Below, one piece after another: positions 24,557 through 32,437 of a DNA stretch of 34,303 bases. The stretch covers positions 1-34,303 of the forward strand of contig SFMO01000048.1 in assembly GCA_004554385.1 (NCBI GenBank). Reading direction: 5' to 3'. A model generated the notes under the pieces. The model was not told where the DNA came from and made no database searches. It saw only the letters and a list, made by a program, of their open reading frames with translations. The position numbers and the translations under genes are program-made. How positions within the stretch are numbered: position 1 is the stretch's first letter; every line of letters begins with the position of its first letter. This stretch comes from Ruminococcus flavefaciens (GTDB lineage Bacteria > Bacillota > Clostridia > Oscillospirales > Ruminococcaceae).

Positions 24557-24785
24557 GATAATTCCACGCCTTAATGAAGTTTTCAGAGACATTTTCGGCG
24601 ATCCTTCACTGTCAGTGAACGAAAACACGACATCTTCCGACATCGAGGACTGGGACAGTCTTGAACACATTAATCTGATCGCAGCTGTCGAAAACGAGTT
24701 TGGACTTCGTTTCAAAATGCGTGAGGTATCAGGTATGAAAAATGTCGGAGAAATGATAGCGATAATATCCGAAAGAGGTATATAA
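24543..24785 (+). CDS. Acyl carrier protein
   Basis: The 80-residue acidic four-helix carrier protein has the phosphopantetheine attachment site at S39 in EDWDSLEHINLIAAVENEFG. Length and charge are typical. It is a specialised carrier rather than the fatty-acid ACP, because it is encoded inside the FkbH gene's 3' end (14-nt overlap, AAGGAG 7 nt upstream) and next to an MBOAT gene. The likely cargo is the acyl group loaded by the FkbH protein, comparable to DltC in the D-alanylation system or the glyceryl-ACPs of polyketide pathways. A phosphopantetheinyl transferase from elsewhere in the genome would be needed. Confidence 0.93.
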   Translation: MNKNEIIPRLNEVFRDIFGDPSLSVNENTTSSDIEDWDSLEHINLIAAVENEFGLRFKMREVSGMKNVGEMIAIISERGI

Positions 24786-25618
24786 TGTCAAAAAAAGCCA
24801 AAAAAAGAACAGTTTTTGCTGTTATAATTGCAATACTGTGTACACTGAGCGCATGGGGCTTTGCTTTAAAGACAGTCCGCTATAAAGTCAGCACAGACAA
24901 GCTGGATAAGAATATACGAATCGTTTTTATTTCCGATCTCCATAACTGCTTTTTCGGTGATACCAATAACTCAAAGCTCATCAGAGAGGTGGATAAGGCT
25001 GATCCGGATATTGTCATTTTCGGCGGAGATATTATCGACGGCTGGGGAGGCACCGAACACGCTCTTGACCTTATGACTGAGCTCAGCGGCAGATATCCAT
25101 GTGTTTACACTCCCGGAAATCACGAAGAGATGCGAGACGACACTGAAGAATTTTACGAAAAAGCAGGTCAGATCTGTCCTCTGCTTCTCGGCAATAAAGA
25201 AGAACTCAGCGTAAACGGACAGAATATCCGCATATATGGCGTTCTCGATTCTTTCGAATGGGGAAAAGAAAAGCCCCAGCTTGATGAATGCTTCGATGAT
25301 CTTGACAATACGTATTATAATATACTCATTGCCCATCAGCCTGAACAGATCGACAGCTATCTCGGTAAAAACGACAAATACTTCGATCTGATCCTGTCAG
25401 GTCACGCTCATGGCGGTCAGTGGAGGATACCGAAGCTCCTCGATCAGGGACTTTACGCTCCCGATCAGGGTATTTTACCTAAATATACTACAGGACAATA
25501 TAAATATGACAATACGACACACATCATAAGCCGCGGACTTGCAAGACCTATGCGAATGATATTCATACCGCGTATTTTTAACCGTCCTGAGCTCTCTGTA
25601 ATCGATATAAACAACTGA
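24785..25618 (+). CDS. Membrane-anchored metallophosphoesterase (calcineurin-like, YkuE type)
   Basis: The 277-residue protein has one N-terminal membrane anchor (about 10-28) and the complete metallophosphoesterase motif set: ISDLHN, FGGDIIDG, PGNHEE, LIAHQPE and SGHAHGGQW. The C-terminal GLYAPDQGILPKYTTGQYK and ISRGLARP are typical of YkuE/YaeI-type enzymes acting on membrane or envelope phosphoesters. Start and previous stop overlap by one base (TAATG), so it is translated with the ACP gene. Its place at the end of the acylation operon suggests removal of a phosphate group from an envelope lipid or polymer, but the substrate is not known. Only a weak hairpin (25620-25638) follows. Confidence 0.88.
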   Translation: MSKKAKKRTVFAVIIAILCTLSAWGFALKTVRYKVSTDKLDKNIRIVFISDLHNCFFGDTNNSKLIREVDKADPDIVIFGGDIIDGWGGTEHALDLMTELSGRYPCVYTPGNHEEMRDDTEEFYEKAGQICPLLLGNKEELSVNGQNIRIYGVLDSFEWGKEKPQLDECFDDLDNTYYNILIAHQPEQIDSYLGKNDKYFDLILSGHAHGGQWRIPKLLDQGLYAPDQGILPKYTTGQYKYDNTTHIISRGLARPMRMIFIPRIFNRPELSVIDINN

Positions 25619-25655
25619 CAATGCGCATATATTGCATTTTTATGCCGAAAGGGAC

Positions 25656-25684
25656 TTGTAATTTCAATTCAATAATGCTATAAT
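25656..25684 (+). promoter_or_regulatory. Sigma-A promoter for rlmB and downstream genes
   Basis: TTGTAA, 17 nt, TATAAT. Transcription would start near 25691, which rules out the earliest in-frame ATG at 25689 as the rlmB start. Confidence 0.78.
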
Positions 25685-25760
25685 TGAAATGATATTTTCA
25701 TTTTTTGAAAACTCTAAACAGAACAAAAGGAGCATGAGCGTTTCGCGCTCGCTGTTAAAT

Positions 25761-26522
25761 ATGGAAAAAGAGAAAAATATCAATGATATGCCACAGAATG
25801 TCATCTGCGGCAGAAATCCCGTCATAGAAGCTCTCAAATCAGGTGCGAATCTTGATACGATCTACATTGACGGAAACGGCGGAAGCCTCAGCGTTATCCG
25901 CCGCCTTGCAAAGGAAAACGGCATCGTTGTCAAGGATGCTGACGATAAAAAGCTCTCAAGGCTATCAGGCGGTGCTTCACATCAGGGTGTTGTTGCTGAG
26001 GGTGCCTGCGGAGAATACGTTACTGTAGAGGATATCCTTGCTGTTTCGCAAAAAAAAGGCAGAAAGCCCTTTATAATCATCTGCGACGAGATCGAGGATC
26101 CTCATAATCTTGGCGCTATAATCCGTACCGCAGAGACTTCCGGCGCTGACGGTGTTATTATCCCAAAACGCAGAAGCGCTTCCCTTAATGCGACAGTCTT
26201 CAAGACTTCCGCAGGAGCAGCAAGCTATGTCCCCGTTGCAAGAGTCTCTAATCTTGCAGCCTGCATAGACACTCTCAAGGAAAATGGAGTGTGGATTTAC
26301 GGTACAGATGCATCCGGTACGGATTATTCCGAAACCGACTTCACCGGAGGAGTTGCCCTTGTCATCGGATCTGAAGGCTTCGGAATGAGCAAGCTTATAC
26401 AGAAAAAATGTGATTTTATGATAAAATTGCCAATGCTCGGAAAAATCAATTCACTAAACGCTTCAGTTGCGGCAGGTATCTTTATGTATGAAGTGCTTCG
26501 CCAGCGCAGAGGCTCTGAATAA
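25761..26522 (+). CDS. rlmB: 23S rRNA (guanosine-2'-O)-methyltransferase RlmB (SpoU/TrmH family)
   Basis: The product of about 253 residues has the L30e-like N-domain VICGRNPVIEALKSGANLDTIYI. The SpoU catalytic motifs are all present: motif 1 DEIEDPHNLGAIIRTAETSGADG, motif 2 LVIGSEGFGMS and motif 3 KLPMLGKINSLNASVAAGIFMYE. RlmB methylates G2251 of 23S rRNA in E. coli; TrmH-family relatives act on tRNA. The start is uncertain. AAAAGGAG is only one base from an ATG at 25734, too close for normal initiation. The ATG at 25761 gives the family-like N-terminus but has no adjacent Shine-Dalgarno, and a small hairpin (GAGCG/CGCTC, 25736-25750) lies between. The pseudo-ATPase gene follows after 10 nt. 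Confidence 0.9.
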   Translation: MEKEKNINDMPQNVICGRNPVIEALKSGANLDTIYIDGNGGSLSVIRRLAKENGIVVKDADDKKLSRLSGGASHQGVVAEGACGEYVTVEDILAVSQKKGRKPFIIICDEIEDPHNLGAIIRTAETSGADGVIIPKRRSASLNATVFKTSAGAASYVPVARVSNLAACIDTLKENGVWIYGTDASGTDYSETDFTGGVALVIGSEGFGMSKLIQKKCDFMIKLPMLGKINSLNASVAAGIFMYEVLRQRRGSE

Positions 26523-26532
26523 GGAGATAAAT

Positions 26533-29064
26533 ATGTCAGAACAGAAACCATCGCTGGAGGCTATTCTTGACGAGTACTCTCCCGATACTCTTGAACCTAA
26601 ATCTAAAGTGGGCAGAGTTGATGCCCAGAAAATTATAAATTCTACTGTTGACCCTCCTGAATTTGTAGGCCGTCCCAAATCAAGACCGCCTATATCACAT
26701 GAAAAATCCGCTCTTTTTGATAATGCTCACCGCAATGATTCACCTGCAGATGAGGTAAAACCTGCAGACCTTTCAAGACATAAGGTGGCTGTGGTCAGTT
26801 CAGACGCTATGAGCGAGATACGTACCAACCCACAGAGGAAGGTCATTCCGTCAGGTACCTTTACTCCTGTACAGATGACTCCTGATGAAGCGCCTAAAAT
26901 AAGGCGTATGAGTGAGTCTACACGTGCCAAGGAGATAGAGAGCAAGAAGAACAAAAAGAAACACCGCGGAAAAAAAGAAAACGACTACACTTACGCCCGT
27001 GAAACTCCCGAAGGAGAGTATATGTATACTCCTCCTGAGTTCAAAAAGAAAAAACGGAGCCGTATACAGATAATCAACGAGGCTGAGAGCCCCGAGGGCA
27101 GAAAACAGATCACGGATATAGTCCCGTCACCTGCCGCTGTTGAGGCAGCAAAACCTGTTGAACCTGCGCCCAGAGCTGAGCTCACAAGTATCAATCTAAG
27201 CGAAAAGGCTGATATCGACGCACATCAGCTGGATGTACATATAACTCAGGAAGCTGACGAGTTCATGTCAGTCCACTCAAAAAACAAACGCACAAAGCGT
27301 ATCGTTGACTTTAACTACTACGGTGATGTAGAAGATGTCGGCCGCGACATCTATGAACTGAAAAGCACTATCTCGGTACGTGTTGTAATACTTGCAATGA
27401 CCGGATTTCTCAGTCTGTTTATGACTCTGGCAAATCAGTTCAATGTACCTACGCTGGATATTTTCAGTATGGCAAATATCAAATCATACCTGACTATACA
27501 CCTTATTCTCGGTATCGTTTCCATACTTGCCTCAATGGCAGTCATTACAAAGGGACTACGCAAGCTTATCAGTCTGAAAGCGGACAGCGATTCAATGACT
27601 GCTGTTACCGTTCTTTCCTGCCTGATAGCAATAATCCCTGCGTTTCTCAGTCCTGACCTGGTAAGCTCTGAAAATATCCATATTTACATGCCTGTGGGCA
27701 TACTTGCACTGCTTATTAATTCACTGGGAAAGCTGCTTATTATTAGACGTGCTGCAAGAAACTTCAAATTCGTTTCCAAAAATTTCGACAGACACGGCGT
27801 TACATATGTTACCGATGAGGATCGCGCCGAACGCATTACACGAGGAACTCTCGGCGACTTTCCTATCCTTGCTTCAATGCGTAAAACGGATTTTCTCACT
27901 GATTTTCTGCGATATACCTACTCCTCGGACATGACCGATGATTTCTGCAAAAAGGCATCTCCTTTATGTCTGATTGCTTCTGTTGTAGTCGCATTTTTCC
28001 TCACTATTTTCTGTAAGGGAACCATTGCAAGTCTCGACGCAGCAGCATTCGGTTTCTCCATATTCAGCATGCTTATCTGCGCGACGTCCTGTATAGCACT
28101 CCCATTTGTAGTCAACATTCCTCTTGAAAATGTCTCAAAGAGTGCTATCAGAAATAAGGGCATAATGCTTGGCTATCAGAGTGTGGATGACTTCTACGAT
28201 ACAAACTCGATCCTTATTGACGCTTCTACTCTCTTCCCTGAAGGAACTGTCAGACTTGACGGTATAAAGGTATTTTCAAATACTAAACTGGATGAAGCTT
28301 TTCTTGAAGCCGCAAGCCTTACTGCTACATCAGGCAGCATAATGTCTCAGCTTTTCGCTGATGTTATCGCAGAAAGACAGGGGGCGCTGTATCCCATAGA
28401 AAACTATTCCTATGAGGAAGGTATGGGAATGTGCGGCTGGATCAACAACAAGCGTGTTTTACTTGGCAACCGTGAGCTCATGACAAGCCACAATATAGAA
28501 GGTGTTCCTACAAAAACACAGGAAGCAGAGTCAGTTGACGAGGGCAAGGAACCGCTGTATCTTTCAATATCAGGCAACCTCGCCGCAATGTTCACCGTTG
28601 ACATCGTCCCTGACAGATATGTAAAAAAATGGGCAAAAAAGCTCATTAAAAACAAGATCTGTCTGTTCATAAAAAGTATCGATCCATGTATCACACTCAA
28701 AAAGCTCAACAAGCTTTTCGGTATCCCCGAGGAAATGGCAAGGATCCTTCCTAAAAAACTCCATGAGGATTTCTATGAGGAGACCAAAAAGGCAGTCCGC
28801 CTCAGTTCTTCAATGGCTACAACAGGTAAGTTCTCCTCTCTTGCGGAGCTTCTCATAGGTACAAAGGTCGTACATTCATCGGCTATAATCGGTCTGATTC
28901 TTCAGACAGTATCCATACTTCTCGGCTTCGGACTGTGTATGCTGCTGATTTTGTCAAAGGCATTCCGTTCCAATTACGTGTATATGTCAGCGACAGCACT
29001 TGTTGTCTATAACGCAGCATGGGCAGCACTTACATATATTGCTGTAAGTATCAAAAAAACATGA
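26533..29064 (+). CDS. Catalytically degenerate P-type (P1B-like) ATPase homologue with disordered N-terminus
   Basis: The 843-residue protein starts at ATG 26533 with AAGGAG 6 nt upstream. Residues 1 to about 270 are hydrophilic, Lys/Pro-rich and probably disordered. Eight membrane segments follow in a 4+2+2 order, as in P1B ATPases. The C-terminal half aligns by eye with that family, but the active sites are lost. The CPC metal site and following LATP are CATSCIALPF (516-525). DKTGTLTEG is DASTLFPEG, with D563 kept. GxGxxGxI...VLVGNRxLM persists as GMGMCGWI...VLLGNRELM (630-650). TGDN is SIDP (715-718), and the SEHP and GDGxND motifs are gone. Ion pumping is therefore unlikely; a scaffold or sensor role is an inference. 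It follows rlmB by 10 nt. Confidence 0.82.
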   Translation: MSEQKPSLEAILDEYSPDTLEPKSKVGRVDAQKIINSTVDPPEFVGRPKSRPPISHEKSALFDNAHRNDSPADEVKPADLSRHKVAVVSSDAMSEIRTNPQRKVIPSGTFTPVQMTPDEAPKIRRMSESTRAKEIESKKNKKKHRGKKENDYTYARETPEGEYMYTPPEFKKKKRSRIQIINEAESPEGRKQITDIVPSPAAVEAAKPVEPAPRAELTSINLSEKADIDAHQLDVHITQEADEFMSVHSKNKRTKRIVDFNYYGDVEDVGRDIYELKSTISVRVVILAMTGFLSLFMTLANQFNVPTLDIFSMANIKSYLTIHLILGIVSILASMAVITKGLRKLISLKADSDSMTAVTVLSCLIAIIPAFLSPDLVSSENIHIYMPVGILALLINSLGKLLIIRRAARNFKFVSKNFDRHGVTYVTDEDRAERITRGTLGDFPILASMRKTDFLTDFLRYTYSSDMTDDFCKKASPLCLIASVVVAFFLTIFCKGTIASLDAAAFGFSIFSMLICATSCIALPFVVNIPLENVSKSAIRNKGIMLGYQSVDDFYDTNSILIDASTLFPEGTVRLDGIKVFSNTKLDEAFLEAASLTATSGSIMSQLFADVIAERQGALYPIENYSYEEGMGMCGWINNKRVLLGNRELMTSHNIEGVPTKTQEAESVDEGKEPLYLSISGNLAAMFTVDIVPDRYVKKWAKKLIKNKICLFIKSIDPCITLKKLNKLFGIPEEMARILPKKLHEDFYEETKKAVRLSSSMATTGKFSSLAELLIGTKVVHSSAIIGLILQTVSILLGFGLCMLLILSKAFRSNYVYMSATALVVYNAAWAALTYIAVSIKKT

Positions 29065-29070
29065 CGTAAA

Positions 29071-29102
29071 AAGAACCTGTGTCACGCCTGACACAGGTTC
29101 TT
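29071..29102. terminator. Perfect 14-bp hairpin between the pseudo-ATPase and LCP genes
   Basis: AAGAACCTGTGTCA pairs with its exact complement around CGCC. On the plus strand it is followed by TTAAAG, without a proper T-run; on the minus strand a run of five T residues follows. It ends 24 nt before the LCP start and may be a partial terminator or a processing or stability hairpin. Confidence 0.65.
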
Positions 29103-29125
29103 AAAGCATAGAAAGGAGCTTCTTT

Positions 29126-30562
29126 ATGCCAAACAGATATAATGGCAGAGACGAAGACAACATCCCAAACACTGACAACGAAGATACCATGCTGCTCCCC
29201 GGCGGTGCAGGCAGCTATGCAGCCTCCAATCAGGAACTGCCTCCGCTGAAAAGAGTGAACAGAAGAGGTGTATCACAGCAAAACAGCGGTATTTCTCAAC
29301 CGCCGCAGTTTCCTCATAATGGTATGCCTCCGCAGTTTCCCCGTTCGGAGCTGCCGCCGCAATTTCCACATTCTGCTCCGCCTCCGCCGCCTAAGAACAA
29401 CCACAGTGAGCCGCAGTATTATGATTATGCTCAGCAATCTCCTCAGGAATACAGCAGCTACAGCAATGAAAGCGGATATTATCCGCCGCCTGTTCCGGAA
29501 GAAGTTCCGCCTCCTCCCCCGAAACAGCCACAAAAGCACAAAAAAGCCGCTTCTCATCAGCCTGATCCTGAGGAACATCACCGCAAAAAGAAACGTCACC
29601 ACAAATCTCTGCTTCGAAGGATACTCGGCAGATTATTCAGAACCGTACTCGTCCTTTTTCTGCTTCTTTTCGGTATCTACTCCTGTACGTCAGTCTCTCT
29701 CATAAAAAAGATGGACTATATGCCTTCCGACAACCGAAGTCATTACGCTGATTCCCTCGGCAGAGGGTATGTACGCAATGTACTCGTTATCGGCACTGAC
29801 GGAAGAACTGCCGATGAAGTGGGACGTTCTGACTCTATGATACTTGTTTCACTCAACAGCAAGACCAATGAGATAATCATGACCTCCTTTATGCGCGACT
29901 GCTACGTAGAACTCCCCGATACAGGAAACTGGAACAAATTAAATTCAGCTTATGTCTACGGCGGTGCTGACCTTCTGATGGATACCATTGAATACAATTT
30001 TGATGTGCGTATCGACGATTATGTTTCTATAGATTTTGCATCATTCGTTTCAGTGGTCGATGCAGTCGGCGGTATTGACATTGAAGTCAGTGACGCAGAA
30101 GCAGAGGAAATAAATGTTATTCTCATTTCTGAAGTAAACGGCATTATGGGCGATGATCCGATGTCAGATCTCCTCAGCGGCGGCGGAAAGCTTCACCTGA
30201 ACGGAAAACAGGCACTCTCCTACTCACGTATCCGTAAAGTTGGCAACAGCGATTTCGAACGTACTGAGCGTCAGCGCAGAGTAATGTCGCTTATAATCGC
30301 AAAGCTCAAGACATGTAAGCCGTCCATATTCAAAAATCTCGCTTCAGATGTTATCCCCGATGTGGCAACAAATATGTCAACAGGCAAAGCTTACCTATAC
30401 TCTCTGAGGCTCCCATTTGCCATGAGATACAAGACCAAACAGATACAGATACCTGCTGAAGGAACATTCTCAGGTGCAGATGTTGACGTAGGAAGTGTTC
30501 TGCAGGTAGACTTCGACGCCAACAGAAAGATCATAGAAAACGAAGTGTTTGCATCAAATTAA
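29126..30562 (+). CDS. LytR-CpsA-Psr (LCP) family wall-polymer ligase with Pro-rich cytoplasmic tail
   Basis: The 478-residue protein has an unusually long cytoplasmic N-terminus (1 to about 165). This part is rich in Pro, Gln and Tyr and contains three PPQFP-type repeats (about 59-82) plus poly-Pro runs. A strongly basic patch comes next, then one membrane helix (about 170-188) and an extracellular LCP domain from about 215. LCP landmarks are VRNVLVIGTDGR, GRSDSMILVSLN, MTSFMRDCYVELP, KLNSAYVYGG and LSYSRIRKVGNSDFERTERQRRV, which carry the Asp/Arg residues that bind pyrophosphate-linked polyprenyl substrates. LCP enzymes transfer teichoic acids or capsule-like glycopolymers to peptidoglycan. 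AAAGGAG lies about 8 nt before the ATG. Proximity to the acylation operon suggests work on the same polymer, as an inference. Confidence 0.92.
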   Translation: MPNRYNGRDEDNIPNTDNEDTMLLPGGAGSYAASNQELPPLKRVNRRGVSQQNSGISQPPQFPHNGMPPQFPRSELPPQFPHSAPPPPPKNNHSEPQYYDYAQQSPQEYSSYSNESGYYPPPVPEEVPPPPPKQPQKHKKAASHQPDPEEHHRKKKRHHKSLLRRILGRLFRTVLVLFLLLFGIYSCTSVSLIKKMDYMPSDNRSHYADSLGRGYVRNVLVIGTDGRTADEVGRSDSMILVSLNSKTNEIIMTSFMRDCYVELPDTGNWNKLNSAYVYGGADLLMDTIEYNFDVRIDDYVSIDFASFVSVVDAVGGIDIEVSDAEAEEINVILISEVNGIMGDDPMSDLLSGGGKLHLNGKQALSYSRIRKVGNSDFERTERQRRVMSLIIAKLKTCKPSIFKNLASDVIPDVATNMSTGKAYLYSLRLPFAMRYKTKQIQIPAEGTFSGADVDVGSVLQVDFDANRKIIENEVFASN

Positions 30563-30566
30563 ACAT

Positions 30567-30596
30567 AAAGCCCGAAATTATTTTTCGGGCTTTTTT
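30567..30596. terminator. Rho-independent terminator between LCP and GH5 genes
   Basis: AAAGCCCGAAA pairs with TTTCGGGCTTT around a 5-nt loop and is followed by further T residues on the plus strand. The genes on either side converge, so it may also end the minus-strand transcript, where the T-tail is weaker. Confidence 0.9.
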
Positions 30597-30603
30597 GTCT
30601 ATT

Positions 30604-32193
30604 TCAGATCATACTGATAATTCCAAGAAGAAATCTCTGTATCTCAAGAGCGTCCCCGCTTGTAAGACCGTCACTATTACCTGCTACATCAGCATTCTCA
30701 GTACCTTCACTTGTGATGTGATGCTCGTCAGTACCATTTTCGCCGAACTTATCTGGATTTGCAAGCGACTGCATTATCAGCACGACATCTGACATATCCA
30801 CATTTCCGTCGCAGTTTGCGTCGCCTTTTTTGCCTGCCGTCGCAGCCGTTGCAGTTGTCGATGATACCGGCTCTGTAGTTGTCGTCAAAGATATTGTAGA
30901 GGTCGATGCTTCGGTTGTTGTCACTGTTGTAGTTAAAGTTGTAGTTACAGCAGTTGTCGTGATTTTCTCCTCAGAAGTTTTTGGCTTGAAGCCTGTTATC
31001 TCGTTGAAAAGCTTCTTCAGCTCCTGATCCTCCATTTTACAGGTCTTGCGGTTGTAATGTCCCTTGATAACGATTCCGTCATCTGTAGTTGAATCAGGAG
31101 TAGACCAGAGTATTGGACAAAGTCCGCGCTCATATGCCGACCTGCACACTGAGCTAAGAAACAGTCTTACAGAATCAGGATCCTTTCCCTTTGTGGGACA
31201 GCCGTATTCGCCAACGATAACAGGGATACCCTTGTCGATAAATTCATTTTTCATCATGTCCATATTGGCATTAAGTTCCTTATAGTCCTCGTCGGTACCC
31301 CATTCAGCACGAGCCTTAGCCCATGATTCGTCCTTATCCTCAAGAATTGCAAAGCCGACCGGAGTATAATAATGAACGGATACCGCCATGCGGTTTACCG
31401 GATCATCAGGCATTCTGAAAAGCGGATCGCAGGTGCGGTCAAAACCTGTATTATAGCCCGATATTAGAAGATGACGTTTCGGGTTGTTGCCTCCTGAGCT
31501 GCGGACAACATCAACAAATTTCTGGTTTATCTCATTTACAAGGGCGTAAGACTCTGCCTTACCATCTGTACTTCCCCAGGGATTCCACATACTTTCCCAG
31601 CCAAGCTCTTCATTCTGAGACTCGAACATAAGCTTATCGCCGTAGTCCTTGAAGCTGTCGGATATCTGCTCCCACATGGTCTCATAGCGTTTCATGCATT
31701 CATTTTTATTATCTGGAAATGTGTTTACCCAGCCGTTATCCCAGTGTATATTGATAATACAGTACATATCAGCTTCAATGACCCAGTCAACTATCTCGTG
31801 AACCCGTGCATCAAGATCTGAGCTTATCTTATAATTGTTACCCATCAGATTTGACCATGCAACGGGCACACGTACTACACCGAAGCCCTCGTCAGCCATG
31901 CCCTGTATCATTTCCTGTGTAATGACTGGACTTCCCCATGCTGTTTCGTATTCCTCAACAGTAAGGATACCGTCCCCCCACTGCTTGTCCACATCAGCTA
32001 TCCAGTCACCGCAAGCCTCCATTGTGTTGCCAAGATTGATACCTATCCCCATGTCCTTGACTAAATCCATTGTGGAAATTTCGCGCATGGTGTTGTCTGC
32101 GGCATATGCCTTCTTTTCAGTCTGACATAATGGCTTTGCTGCTGAGGCGAGTACCATAAAAGCCATAGCTGTGCTTAAGAACTGCTTTTTCAT
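30604..32193 (-). CDS. Secreted GH5 endoglucanase with C-terminal type I dockerin
   Basis: The 529-residue protein has a signal peptide ending near AYA (29-31). A GH5 (beta/alpha)8 catalytic domain spans about 37-402, then a Thr-rich linker (411-452) and a dockerin (456-525). The GH5 landmarks are GIGINLGNTMEA, RVPVAWSNLMG, INIHWDNGW, the acid/base E195 in FESQNEELGW, VSVHYYTP and the nucleophile E329 in VIVGEYG; the pattern suggests subfamily 4. The dockerin has two Ca-binding segments, DANCDGNVDMSDVVLIMQSL and ADVAGNSDGLTSGDALEIQR. It would anchor the enzyme to a cohesin scaffold. Substrate is probably beta-1,4-glucan or xyloglucan. AGGAGG lies 7 nt upstream of the ATG, and a strong promoter is at 32248-32276. 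Confidence 0.95.
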   Translation of the reverse strand: MKKQFLSTAMAFMVLASAAKPLCQTEKKAYAADNTMREISTMDLVKDMGIGINLGNTMEACGDWIADVDKQWGDGILTVEEYETAWGSPVITQEMIQGMADEGFGVVRVPVAWSNLMGNNYKISSDLDARVHEIVDWVIEADMYCIINIHWDNGWVNTFPDNKNECMKRYETMWEQISDSFKDYGDKLMFESQNEELGWESMWNPWGSTDGKAESYALVNEINQKFVDVVRSSGGNNPKRHLLISGYNTGFDRTCDPLFRMPDDPVNRMAVSVHYYTPVGFAILEDKDESWAKARAEWGTDEDYKELNANMDMMKNEFIDKGIPVIVGEYGCPTKGKDPDSVRLFLSSVCRSAYERGLCPILWSTPDSTTDDGIVIKGHYNRKTCKMEDQELKKLFNEITGFKPKTSEEKITTTAVTTTLTTTVTTTEASTSTISLTTTTEPVSSTTATAATAGKKGDANCDGNVDMSDVVLIMQSLANPDKFGENGTDEHHITSEGTENADVAGNSDGLTSGDALEIQRFLLGIISMI

Positions 32194-32247
32194 TATAATT
32201 CCTCCTGTTTTTTAATATCCCGTGAATATATTTCGTATTCTGTATGA

Positions 32248-32276
32248 ATTATAACATATTACGCAATCCATTACAA
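32248..32276 (-). promoter_or_regulatory. Sigma-A promoter for the GH5-dockerin gene
   Basis: On the minus strand TTGTAA, 17 nt, TATAAT, giving a leader of about 48 nt. No operator-like palindrome was seen beside it. Confidence 0.82.
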
Positions 32277-32359
32277 CAGTATTTTGATATTTTTAAATAT
32301 TTTCGGTATCAATATTACTATTTCGTCCAATTTCAAGCCGTTTTATACACTTAAAGTGC

Positions 32360-32388
32360 AAAAAATGGTGCAGATGAATCTGCACCAT
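32360..32388 (-). terminator. Rho-independent terminator after the GGDEF-EAL gene
   Basis: A perfect 11-bp inverted repeat (32365-32375 with 32378-32388) is followed on the minus strand by six T residues. Confidence 0.88.
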
Positions 32389-32437
32389 AGGTATAATATT
32401 CGATTATTTTATACTCTATATTTATGATCAGGCAACA

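Noticed and set aside
24227..24715. 162-codon minus-strand ORF spanning the FkbH-ACP junction
   Set aside because: It is a shadow of two well-supported genes and lacks a promoter or domain signal.
29273..29602. 109-codon Arg/Leu-rich minus-strand ORF
   Set aside because: It is the complement of the Pro-rich LCP tail; CCN codons read as GGN/NGG on the other strand and stay open by composition.
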